Source: Clostridia bacterium (GTDB lineage Bacteria; Bacillota; Clostridia; Christensenellales; Aristaeellaceae). From it: 41,110 nt of DNA. The stretch is from positions 1-41,110 of the forward strand of contig JAFURI010000024.1 in the NCBI GenBank assembly GCA_017471885.1. The letters run 5' to 3'. The notes under the pieces were generated by a model. That model was not told the DNA's origin, did no database searches, and was given only the letters and a program-made list of their open reading frames with translations. Positions 34,207-41,110 of the stretch are shown here, in pieces. Position numbers and translations under genes: made by a program. How positions within the stretch are numbered: position 1 is the first letter of the stretch; each line of letters opens with the position of its first letter.

Positions 34207-34827
34207 ATGGCTAAGGGTGATAAGTTCTTTTATGAAAACCTCAGCGCAAGCGCGTCTTTCTGCAAGTCTGCTGCGCAGTATCTGGTAAAGTGCCTGGAAA
34301 ACTACGATCCCGCCAAGCTGCAGGACATGCTGACCGAGATGCACACCATCGAGCATTCTGCCGACGGCAAGAAGCATGAGATGAACGCCGCGCTGGCCAA
34401 GGCCTTCGTGACCCCCGTGGACCGCGAGGATCTGGACATGCTCAGCCTCCAGATTGACGACGTGACCGACCTGCTGGAGGAGATCCTGCAGAAGTTCTAC
34501 ATCTACGACGTGCAGAAGATCCTGCCCGCAGCCGTCACCTTTGCCAAGAAGCTGGTGCGTTCCTGCGAGCTGCTGTGCATGATCATGCAGGAGTTTGAGA
34601 ACTTCAAGAAGTCCCAGAAGCTGCTGCCCATGATTATCGAGCTCAATGACGTGGAAGAGGAGTGCGACAAGCTGTACCTCGAGTCCATGCGCGAATTGAT
34701 GCATCAGCCCGAGAACATGCTGCTGATCATGTCCTGGCGCGAGATCTACGGCTGCTTCGAAGCCTGCGTGGACGCCTGCGAGCATGCCAGCGAGTGCGTT
34801 GGTTCCGTTATCATGAAGAATACCTGA
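34207..34827 (+). CDS. DUF47 (PhoU-like) family protein
   Basis: The 206-residue all-helical protein matches the DUF47/PhoU-divergent family. It has the expected length, the M-H-T-I-E-H-S-A-D segment near residue 45, F-V-T-P-V-D-R-E-D-L near 67 and the helical D-D-V-T-D-L-L-E-E pattern. Members are encoded next to Pit transporters and are thought to modulate phosphate uptake. It starts after AAAGGAG and is followed by a strong terminator. Confidence 0.95.
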   Translation: MAKGDKFFYENLSASASFCKSAAQYLVKCLENYDPAKLQDMLTEMHTIEHSADGKKHEMNAALAKAFVTPVDREDLDMLSLQIDDVTDLLEEILQKFYIYDVQKILPAAVTFAKKLVRSCELLCMIMQEFENFKKSQKLLPMIIELNDVEEECDKLYLESMRELMHQPENMLLIMSWREIYGCFEACVDACEHASECVGSVIMKNT

Positions 34828-34838
34828 TCCGGTATGCG

Positions 34839-34875
34839 AAAAGATGCCTCGACTCATGGAGTCGAGGCATCTTTT
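34839..34875. terminator. Bidirectional rho-independent terminator
   Basis: A perfect 17-bp stem (34839-34855 with 34859-34875, loop ATG) with an A run on one side and a T run on the other separates the convergent DUF47 gene and the secreted-protein gene. Confidence 0.95.
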
Positions 34876-34881
34876 ATGTTA

Positions 34882-35727
34882 CTACCCGATCGGAAGCGGC
34901 GGATACAGCGCCGCCAGATCATCCATATCCATCCCGGCAAAGGGCACGGGCGCATCCGTCTTCCTGCTGCCCCGCGGATCGCCGGACTCATTGTATACCA
35001 TCAAATACCAGCCGTAGCCTGCATTGGTATATGTTTTGACGCCGTTGTGCATCAGCGAGATACTGTGCAGGGTGCTGCCCTCCGCCATCTGCGCGGTTAT
35101 CACATACTGGTCATCCTGCTCCACAAGTGCGAAATTAATCTTCTGCGGCCGATATTCCAGCACCACCTGATAGCTCGTGCCGTCGATGCTCACTTCTTCG
35201 GACGCAGTGTAGCGGTACAGCTCCAGATCGCCGCTCCAGCTGAAATTCACCAGATCGTACGGTACGTCCGCATCCTCAGGCATGGTGACGTGCCATGTGC
35301 AGGCATCGATATTATCCATCGGGCCGCTGAAGCTGACGGTCAAGCCTTCCACCTGAAATGGCGTGTAATATATCAGTCCATCCGGGTTGCACATAATCGT
35401 ACTCAAACCATTGCGGCAGACGTTAAATTCCCGCAGCTCACCCTGCCTGACCGGAATCCGCCAGATACTGCCGTCCTTTTCGCCCGGAATGGTTTTTCCG
35501 TCCGTCTGAGTGGCTGTCACGCTCTTGAACTGCTCGCCATCGGGAATACTGAAGCCCTCCCCATCCCACGTCATGCTGATCCGCGGCAAAGCCGCAAAGT
35601 ACGCCTCCAGATCAAAACCCATCTCCGCAGCGGTAAGACAAAGATACGGTGTGCAGACCGTTTCCGCTGACGCCATTGCGGGCAGCAGCATCAGTACTGC
35701 CAGCATGATACATTGCAGCTTCTTCAC
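34882..35727 (-). CDS. Secreted protein of unknown family
   Basis: The 281-residue protein starts with GTG seven bases after AAGGAGGAG and opens with a typical Sec signal (MKKLQCIMLAVLMLLPAMASA, cleavage after A-S-A). The mature part is beta-rich, with many aromatic residues and no repeats or motifs that I recognise. Two Cys residues close to the mature N terminus (C-T-P-Y-L-C) could pair. No membrane anchor or sorting signal is visible at the C terminus. It is transcribed alone between a phosphate operon and a sugar operon. Function unknown. Confidence 0.8.
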   Translation of the reverse strand: MKKLQCIMLAVLMLLPAMASAETVCTPYLCLTAAEMGFDLEAYFAALPRISMTWDGEGFSIPDGEQFKSVTATQTDGKTIPGEKDGSIWRIPVRQGELREFNVCRNGLSTIMCNPDGLIYYTPFQVEGLTVSFSGPMDNIDACTWHVTMPEDADVPYDLVNFSWSGDLELYRYTASEEVSIDGTSYQVVLEYRPQKINFALVEQDDQYVITAQMAEGSTLHSISLMHNGVKTYTNAGYGWYLMVYNESGDPRGSRKTDAPVPFAGMDMDDLAALYPPLPIG

Positions 35728-35855
35728 ATGGTACTCCTCCTTGCAGCAAATATTCGACTGGAACGAACACGCTGTAATGACAGTATGGCATGAAGCATGG
35801 AAGAACTCAAACGGCAGCCGCCATTGCTTCTGCAGCCGTTGTCGTTTTCGGCACG

Positions 35856-35886
35856 CAAAAGCCCCTCCATACGGAGGTGCTTAAAA
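35856..35886 (-). terminator. Terminator after the sugar isomerase gene
   Basis: On the minus strand, arms AAGCACCTCC and GGAGGGGCTT form a stem with one mismatch around the loop GTAT, followed by TTGC. It lies about 40 bases after the isomerase stop codon. The T run is short, so strength is uncertain. Confidence 0.65.
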
Positions 35887-35923
35887 GGAATCGCGGATGG
35901 AGTTATAGGGACAACGGTCCGGC

Positions 35924-36829
35924 TTACGCGCGGCCCTGTGCAATATCCATCAGATATCGGCCCACGTCGTGGCAGATCTTCGCCATGGGATCAACCAAGT
36001 GATCCGGCAGGCGGGAGGTGGAGGAGTGGATCTCGAAGGTCAGGTCGCCCTCATAGCCAATCTCCGTCAGCACAGGCAGAATGCTCCGCCAGTCCACCGT
36101 GCCCTGGAAGGGCAGGATGTGGTCGTCCTTCTTGCCGCTGTTGTCAGCCACGTGGGTGGCCTTCAGCCGCTTGCCCATATAGCGCAGAGCCTCGCGCTGA
36201 TCAATGCCCATCAGCTGCGCATGGCCGAAGTCCCAGCAGATGCCCACGTTGGGCACGTTGAAGGAATCCACCAGTTCGCACAGATCCACATGGGTGGCAC
36301 AGTAGCTGCCCAGAGGCCGCCTGTGCGCGCTGCGGCCGGAGCCGTAGTCATCCGCCATGTTCTCGATGGCGATGCCGCAGCCCACCTTCTCCGCCAGCTC
36401 CAGCTTGGGCATGAAGTACTCATAGTTGCGCTTCTTCGACTCGCGGAAGTCCACATGGTCGTCGGGATAGGTGCCCGGATGCATCACAATCCACGGCACC
36501 TTTGCCATACCGGAGGCAATGATGGCCCGCTCGATCATGGGCTCCCACACCTTCGCACGCTCATTCTCAGGGATCAGCGCGTTATAGAAGGGCGTGTGAG
36601 ACTGGGTGATAGGCAGCTGCAGCTCTTCAGAGAGGGCCACAACCTCTTCCATCCATTCCTTCCAGTCGTCGTCCGCCAGGCGGAAGAAGCTCTTGCCCGC
36701 GTCGGAAATGTTCAGATCCACCGCGTCAAAGCCGATGGCCTTCAGGCGGCGCATGGACTCCAGAATCGGAATGTAGCTGACCCAGTCAGGCCGGAAGGCA
36801 ATCAGGTTCGTGGAGGTAGACAGACGCAT
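35924..36829 (-). CDS. Sugar phosphate isomerase/epimerase (xylose-isomerase-like TIM barrel)
   Basis: The 301-residue protein has the AP-endonuclease-2/xylose-isomerase-like barrel with the expected metal ligands: a Glu in A-I-E-N-M-A, Asp and His in W-D-F-G-H, His in T-H-V-A-D-N and a final Glu in T-F-E-I-H. The start at 36829 overlaps the stop of the upstream ADP-ribosylglycohydrolase-like gene by one base (TGATG), so translation is coupled. It is the last gene of the second sugar ABC operon and probably interconverts the imported sugar or its derivative. The true substrate cannot be deduced. Confidence 0.92.
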   Translation of the reverse strand: MRLSTSTNLIAFRPDWVSYIPILESMRRLKAIGFDAVDLNISDAGKSFFRLADDDWKEWMEEVVALSEELQLPITQSHTPFYNALIPENERAKVWEPMIERAIIASGMAKVPWIVMHPGTYPDDHVDFRESKKRNYEYFMPKLELAEKVGCGIAIENMADDYGSGRSAHRRPLGSYCATHVDLCELVDSFNVPNVGICWDFGHAQLMGIDQREALRYMGKRLKATHVADNSGKKDDHILPFQGTVDWRSILPVLTEIGYEGDLTFEIHSSTSRLPDHLVDPMAKICHDVGRYLMDIAQGRA

Positions 36830-37833
36830 CAGGCATTCGCTCCTTCCCATGCGGCGCGGGTGGATACCACCATCTCCGCCAGCTCGTCAAAATCCAGCTT
36901 GTTGGCGCGGGACACCAGCTCCACCATGTCGGCAGGCAGATTGTGCTTTCCGGCATACATGGCGCAAAGGCCCGCTGCCAGACAGGCAATGGTATCCGTA
37001 TCGCCGCCCATCTCCGTGGCCAGACGGATGGCCAGATGCACATCCTCCTTCGCCCAGATGAACAGCGCAAAGGCAGCGGCACAGCAGTCGCAGGACTCCT
37101 GGGTCGTGCCCATAATGTCATAGAGGAATTCCTTGAGCTCCTGCTCGCCCTTCATCTGGGGCAAGAGCTTATTCAGGAAGCGGATGCGGGCGGCGCAGGA
37201 TGGCGCAGCCGAAGCCACGCGCAGCTGATTGCCCAGAGGCTTGCCGATTTCCGCACCCTTGCAGGCTTCGTCCAGAATGGTCTGCATGTCGCAGCCCCGG
37301 GCAGCCGCCTGAAGCGCATAGGCATAGCACACGGCGGATTCAATCGCTACGCCGGTGTAGTGGGTAGGCATGAGGCAGTTGACCACGCTCTGCACCAGAT
37401 CCTCCTCACGGCTCATGAAGAAGGCTGCGGGCGTGCGCATCATGCCGCCGCAGGTGATGCCGTTAAGGCCGGTAGTGGTCACGTCAGCGCCCGCGGCAAT
37501 GGATCGGAGCGCATTCAGACTGTTGGCGCCGATGTACTTGTTGGCCGCGTCGGTCTCGTTGACCCAGCGCAGCAGCGCCATAGCGGTATCATAGGGAGTG
37601 ATGCAGCCCTTCTCGTGATATTCGCGGATGAGGTACACCACCTGCTCGGTATCGTCGGTCACCTGACCGTGGAACAGATCTTCATGGGTGAGGGAATCTT
37701 CAGGCGTGAGCAGGGTATCCACGCGATCGTAACGCGCCTCGATTTCCTGGCGGGTGCACTGCTCGGTAGCCTTGCCGTAGGCGTCGCCCACTGCAAAGGC
37801 TTCCAGGAAGGCTCGGATCGTTGCTTTATTCAT
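36829..37833 (-). CDS. ADP-ribosylglycohydrolase-fold protein
   Basis: The 334-residue protein carries the two halves of the dinuclear Mg-binding site of this fold: G-D-A-Y-G near residue 16 with T-D-D-T (59-62), and G-G-D-T-D-T near residue 278. The start at 37833 is preceded by GAAGGG. Family members remove ADP-ribose from proteins or related compounds, but many lie in sugar or nucleoside operons and may act on small N-glycosides. Its position between the sugar-binding protein and the isomerase, with coupled translation to the latter, favours a metabolic role. That role is inference. Confidence 0.9.
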   Translation of the reverse strand: MNKATIRAFLEAFAVGDAYGKATEQCTRQEIEARYDRVDTLLTPEDSLTHEDLFHGQVTDDTEQVVYLIREYHEKGCITPYDTAMALLRWVNETDAANKYIGANSLNALRSIAAGADVTTTGLNGITCGGMMRTPAAFFMSREEDLVQSVVNCLMPTHYTGVAIESAVCYAYALQAAARGCDMQTILDEACKGAEIGKPLGNQLRVASAAPSCAARIRFLNKLLPQMKGEQELKEFLYDIMGTTQESCDCCAAAFALFIWAKEDVHLAIRLATEMGGDTDTIACLAAGLCAMYAGKHNLPADMVELVSRANKLDFDELAEMVVSTRAAWEGANA

Positions 37834-37925
37834 GGTACATGTTCCCTTCAAAAGAGCCGCGGAGGGCTGCCGTAGTGGCGATCCCTCCGCGGCCATGATT
37901 GGTGCCTTGGTTCGGTCAGGTCAGA

Positions 37926-39194
37926 TTAATAGCCGGCCTCGTCGTTGTACATCTGGGCAGACTCCTGCATGGCGGTCAGGGGATCATAGGACAGATCCTC
38001 GGTCACCAGCTGACGGGCGTAAGCCAGAGCGGTAGCCTTGGCAGCGTAGTCGTCGATGTTCACGTAAGCGCGGGCATAGGACAGCTGCTTGAAGGCCACA
38101 GCGTAGGTGGGCATGGATTCCATGGCAGCCTTCACCTCAGCGGTCTCGGCGCCGGAAGCACGGCAGGGCAGGTAGCCGGAGTTCACGGCGAACTTGGCGT
38201 TGGCAGCGGAGGAGGTCACGTACTTGACGAAGGTCCAGGCAGCCTGAGCGCGCTCTTCACCGTAGTAGGGGAAGATGCAGATGGTGTTGCCGCCCATGGC
38301 CACAGCCTGCACGTCGAAGATGGGCATCTCGATAGCGCCCAGCTTGTCGCCCATGGAGGCAGTCCAGTCGATGATCTTGGTGGAGGAACCGGCGAAGAAG
38401 GCAGCGTTGCCGGCAGCGAAGTGGTTCACGCCGTTCTCGTTGTAGGTGGACTTCATGACGCCTTCACGGGTCATGTCCTGCCACCACTGAGCAACCTTGG
38501 CGCACTCTTCGGTGCCCCAGGCAGCGGACTTCACAGAGTAGTCCTCGTTGCAGGCGATCACAGGGTTGTCGCACTGCATGATCTGGGTGTTGGTCAGCCA
38601 GTCTTCGTCCTTGACGCAGAAGGCGATGAAGTCGGTCTTGTCAGCGTTGGCTTCCTGAACCTTCTTGCAGACATCGATGAACTCAGCCCAGGTCTTGGGA
38701 GGATTGGCTTCCATGTCCAGACCGGCGGCAGCCACATGCTCCTTGTTGTAGAACATCAGGTTGGTGGAGATGCCGCAGGGGATCTGGCAGTACTTATCGT
38801 TGTAGATGCCGTAGTCCCACAGGCCGGTGAACACGTCGTCGAAGTTGAACTCAGGATCGGCCTGAGCCTGCTCGCCAGCGTAGAAGTTGCCGTAAGCGCC
38901 GGTGTAGGTCACCTGGCCGCCGATCAGCACGTCGGGGGTGGACTTGGGGTTGGAGGACAGGGCAGCGGTGATCTTGGTAGAGGTGTCATTGTAGCCGCCG
39001 GAGTAGGAGGCGTTGATGACGATACCGGTGTTCAGAGCGTTGAAGTCCTCGATGATGGACATGAAGGCTTCGCCGCTGGAGCCGCCCAGGGCATACCAGA
39101 CGTCCAGAGTGATAGGAGTGGTCTCAGCCACAGCCACGTTGGCCATGGAGAAAACCAGCACCAGAGCCAGTACCAGAGACAGGAACTTGTTCAT
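37926..39194 (-). CDS. Extracellular sugar-binding protein (UgpB/family 1, COG1653)
   Basis: The 422-residue product from the start at 39194 (GGAGGT upstream) has a clear Sec signal, cleaved probably after V-A-V-A near residue 24. The mature part is typical of family 1 solute-binding proteins: I-T-L-D-V-W-Y-A at the N terminus, K-S-T-P-D-V-L-I-G, and A-A-W-T-F-V-K-Y-V-T-S near residue 330. It belongs with the two permeases at 39501-41110 but is separated from them by the third hairpin island. Strong codon bias suggests high expression. Confidence 0.95.
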   Translation of the reverse strand: MNKFLSLVLALVLVFSMANVAVAETTPITLDVWYALGGSSGEAFMSIIEDFNALNTGIVINASYSGGYNDTSTKITAALSSNPKSTPDVLIGGQVTYTGAYGNFYAGEQAQADPEFNFDDVFTGLWDYGIYNDKYCQIPCGISTNLMFYNKEHVAAAGLDMEANPPKTWAEFIDVCKKVQEANADKTDFIAFCVKDEDWLTNTQIMQCDNPVIACNEDYSVKSAAWGTEECAKVAQWWQDMTREGVMKSTYNENGVNHFAAGNAAFFAGSSTKIIDWTASMGDKLGAIEMPIFDVQAVAMGGNTICIFPYYGEERAQAAWTFVKYVTSSAANAKFAVNSGYLPCRASGAETAEVKAAMESMPTYAVAFKQLSYARAYVNIDDYAAKATALAYARQLVTEDLSYDPLTAMQESAQMYNDEAGY

Positions 39195-39269
39195 GGGTGT
39201 GTACCTCCATTGAAAATATTTACGACAGCATTCCGCTGCAGTAACCGGAAACAGAACGATCATCAGCCC

Positions 39270-39500
39270 TTGTAACTTGCCGTCGGCAGGCGGCATCGCC
39301 GCTTTTTTAAGCCAACCAGTTAGTGTATCTTGCCGTCGGCAGACTGAAATCGTATCGACCGGCTCCGCCGGTCGGGCGGGCAGTTTTCGGCTCTGCCGAA
39401 AACATACCTTACAGATTCGGACGGCCGGGAGGATGTCTCTGCCATCCGACCAGTCCGAATCTGCAAACTCGTCAAAATGCTTGCATTTTGACGAAAGGCG
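39270..39500. repeat. Hairpin-rich intergenic island 3
   Basis: The 306-base gap between permease and binding-protein genes contains stacked perfect inverted repeats: 39290-39294/39298-39302 (loop ATC), 39356-39363/39367-39374 (TCC), 39383-39391/39395-39403 (TCT), 39412-39422/39453-39463 (with an inner stem 39431-39435/39443-39447) and 39470-39480/39483-39493. The 14-mer CTTGCCGTCGGCAG occurs twice about 50 bases apart. The ordered blocks shared by islands 1 and 2 are not evident here, but the hairpin style is the same. It abuts the stop codon of permease 2. Confidence 0.8.
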
Positions 39501-40343
39501 TCAGCCCTTCAGTCCCGTCATCGTCATCGAACGGACGAAGTGCTTCTCGCACAGCAGGTAAACAACCAGCAGCGGGATGATGGACATCAGCGCGCCGGCC
39601 ATCATCACCTGATACGCCGCCGAAGTCTCGGATACCAGATACTTCAGGCCCACAGCCACGGTGCGCATCTCGGTCTTGTTGGTCACCAGCAGCGGCCACA
39701 TGTAGGAGCGCCAGTGGCTCAGGAAGGCGTAGAGCAGCGCGGTTGCGATGGCGGTGACGGAGTTGACGATGATCACATGCCACAGAATCTTGAAGTATCC
39801 GCAGCCGTCGATCTTCGCAGCGTCCATCAGATCGTCCGGAATGGTCTGGAAGAAGGAGATCAGCATCATGGTGGTGAACACGCCCAGCACCTGAGGCAGG
39901 ATGATGCCCATATAGGTGTCGGTCATGCCGGAGCGGCTGATCATCTGATACAGCGGCACCACCAGCACGGACATGGGCACAAACATGGCGGACTGGATCA
40001 GCATGTAGATGGTGCGCTTGAAGGGGAACTTCAGCTTGGCGAAGGCATAGGCCGCGCACACGGACATGGCAATCTGGATCAGCGTCTGGGCCACGGAGGT
40101 GATGATGGTGTTCATGTAATAAGTGCCGAAGGGCACCATTTCGAACACGCGCTGGAAGTTGTCAAACTTGAAGGAGCTGGGCAGCCACACCAGCGGATAT
40201 GCCAGCACCTCGGCGCTGGTCTTGAAGGCAGAGAGGATCATCCACGCAAAGGGGAAGAGCATCAGCACCGCAAACACCAGAAGGAGCAGGAACACCGGGA
40301 TGTTGTAATGCCTGATCTTGTTGTTGCCAGTCTTTTCAGCCAT
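39501..40343 (-). CDS. Sugar ABC transporter permease (UgpE/MalG-like)
   Basis: The 280-residue protein has about six helices, an EAA loop (D-A-A-K-I-D-G-C-G-Y-F near residue 180) and the FPFAWMILSAFKT opening typical of CUT1 MalG-type permeases. Its start lies one base after the stop of the upstream permease, whose end contains its GGAGG ribosome binding site. It functions with that permease and the binding protein at 37926-39194 to import a sugar. Confidence 0.95.
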   Translation of the reverse strand: MAEKTGNNKIRHYNIPVFLLLLVFAVLMLFPFAWMILSAFKTSAEVLAYPLVWLPSSFKFDNFQRVFEMVPFGTYYMNTIITSVAQTLIQIAMSVCAAYAFAKLKFPFKRTIYMLIQSAMFVPMSVLVVPLYQMISRSGMTDTYMGIILPQVLGVFTTMMLISFFQTIPDDLMDAAKIDGCGYFKILWHVIIVNSVTAIATALLYAFLSHWRSYMWPLLVTNKTEMRTVAVGLKYLVSETSAAYQVMMAGALMSIIPLLVVYLLCEKHFVRSMTMTGLKG

Positions 40344-40344
40344 G

Positions 40345-41110
40345 TTACTGATCCTCCTTCCGGTCCTTCATGATCTTCTGGATCAGCGTCAGGATGAAGA
40401 TCACCGCAAACAGCAGCACGGACGCCGCAGCGCCGCGGCCCATCTTGGCGTTGCCGAAGGCCTGATTATAGATGTAGTTGACCATCAGGATGGTGGAGTT
40501 GTTGGGACCGCCCTGGGTCATGATATCCACCTCGGTGAAGGCCTGGAAGCAGCCGATCATGCCCATCATGATGACAAAGCCGATGATGGGGCTCATCAGG
40601 GGCAGCTTGATTTTGGTGAGGATCTTCCACTCGTTGGCGCCGTCGATACGGGCGGCCTCGATCACGTCCTCGGAGATGCCCTGCAGGCCCGAAAGGAAGA
40701 TGATGATGTCATAGCCCACGCCGCGCCATACGGCGAAGACCACGATGGAGGCCAGCGCGCTGGCGGAGGAGAAGATATAGTTGCTCGTGGGCAGACCCAG
40801 GAAGCGCAGCACCTCGTTAAACGGGCCCAGCGTGGGATCATACAGCCACATCCAGATGGTGGAGGCGGCTACCACGGGCACGATCACGGGCGCGAAATAG
40901 CTCACACGCAGGAACTTGCGGCAGGGGATGTGAGTATCCAGCATCACAGCCAGCAGCAGGGAAAGGATAACCTCGCCGCTGAGCTTGCCGATGGTGAACC
41001 ACACCGTGTTGCCGAAGGCCTTACCGAACATCTTGTTGCGCAGCAGGAACTCAAAGTTCTTCAGACCCGCCCAGGTGGAGATGTTGGTGATGGTATTGGT
41101 ATTGGTGAAG
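40345..41110 (-). CDS. Sugar ABC transporter permease (UgpA/MalF-like), cut by window end
   Basis: The reading frame remains open through position 41110, so the N-terminal part lies outside the window. The visible 254 or so residues hold four to five helices and an EAA loop (E-A-A-R-I-D-G-A-N-E-W-K), with the N-x-x-x-F-x-x-x-F-G-N-T pattern of the first transmembrane-domain boundary. A Met at 41031 is internal to the family pattern, because conserved residues continue upstream (L-K-N-F-E-F-L). It pairs with the permease just downstream. Confidence 0.93.
   Translation of the reverse strand, partial: FTNTNTITNISTWAGLKNFEFLLRNKMFGKAFGNTVWFTIGKLSGEVILSLLLAVMLDTHIPCRKFLRVSYFAPVIVPVVAASTIWMWLYDPTLGPFNEVLRFLGLPTSNYIFSSASALASIVVFAVWRGVGYDIIIFLSGLQGISEDVIEAARIDGANEWKILTKIKLPLMSPIIGFVIMMGMIGCFQAFTEVDIMTQGGPNNSTILMVNYIYNQAFGNAKMGRGAAASVLLFAVIFILTLIQKIMKDRKEDQ

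Overview
The window looks like a piece of chromosome from a GC-rich, monoderm Firmicute, most likely a gut- or rumen-type member of the Clostridia. The evidence is gene content: LplB/YtcP-type sugar ABC permeases, a YknXYZ/MacB-like exporter without any outer-membrane factor, AsnA-type asparagine synthetase, secreted proteins with Sec signals, IclR control of a sugar locus, and AGGAGG-type ribosome binding sites almost everywhere. There are no rRNA or tRNA genes, phage genes, transposases or CRISPR arrays that I can see. I cannot name the genus.

Layout. (1) 1-8873, minus strand: one six-gene operon encoding an ABC exporter (permease, ATPase, three different HlyD-like adaptor proteins) and a 1007-residue secreted protein with long Pro-Thr-rich tandem repeats. 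Its likely terminator lies only at about 69-117, beyond a 500-base hairpin-rich island. (2) 9113-14669, plus strand: divergent from the exporter, two large secreted proteins, one of unknown family (1104 aa) and one with a von Willebrand A domain and SH3-like repeats. (3) 14721-19701: housekeeping genes, namely AsnA, a MazG-like NTP pyrophosphatase, an S9 peptidase, a COG1237-type metallo-beta-lactamase-fold hydrolase and a GNAT acetyltransferase. (4) 19740-32800: a carbohydrate-use locus. A ThuA-like protein, an IclR regulator and a DapA/NanA-family aldolase run leftward. A beta-propeller protein, two ABC permeases, a solute-binding protein, a GH106-like glycoside hydrolase, an aldo/keto reductase and a second beta-propeller protein run rightward. 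Matching 17-bp dyads just downstream of both divergent promoters are the probable IclR operators. (5) 33134-34827: a Pit phosphate transporter with its DUF47/PhoU-like partner. (6) 34882-35727: an orphan secreted protein. (7) 35924-41110, minus strand: a second sugar ABC system (permease cut by the window end, permease, binding protein) followed by an ADP-ribosylglycohydrolase-fold protein and a sugar isomerase/epimerase.

How the parts work together. In region 4 the binding protein and two permeases would import an oligosaccharide. The hydrolase and both propeller proteins lack signal peptides, so breakdown would be cytosolic, followed by the reductase and aldolase. Neither sugar ABC system has its own ATPase gene here, so a shared MsmK-type ATPase elsewhere is likely. 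Regions 1 and 2 together look like a cell-envelope export or assembly locus of unknown purpose and are the best candidate for an undescribed system.

Three intergenic islands (about 220-660, 25397-25760, 39270-39500) are packed with perfect hairpins whose loops are almost always three bases. Two of them share ordered sequence blocks and so belong to one dispersed repeat family. Two of them sit directly between permease 2 and the binding-protein gene of an ABC operon.
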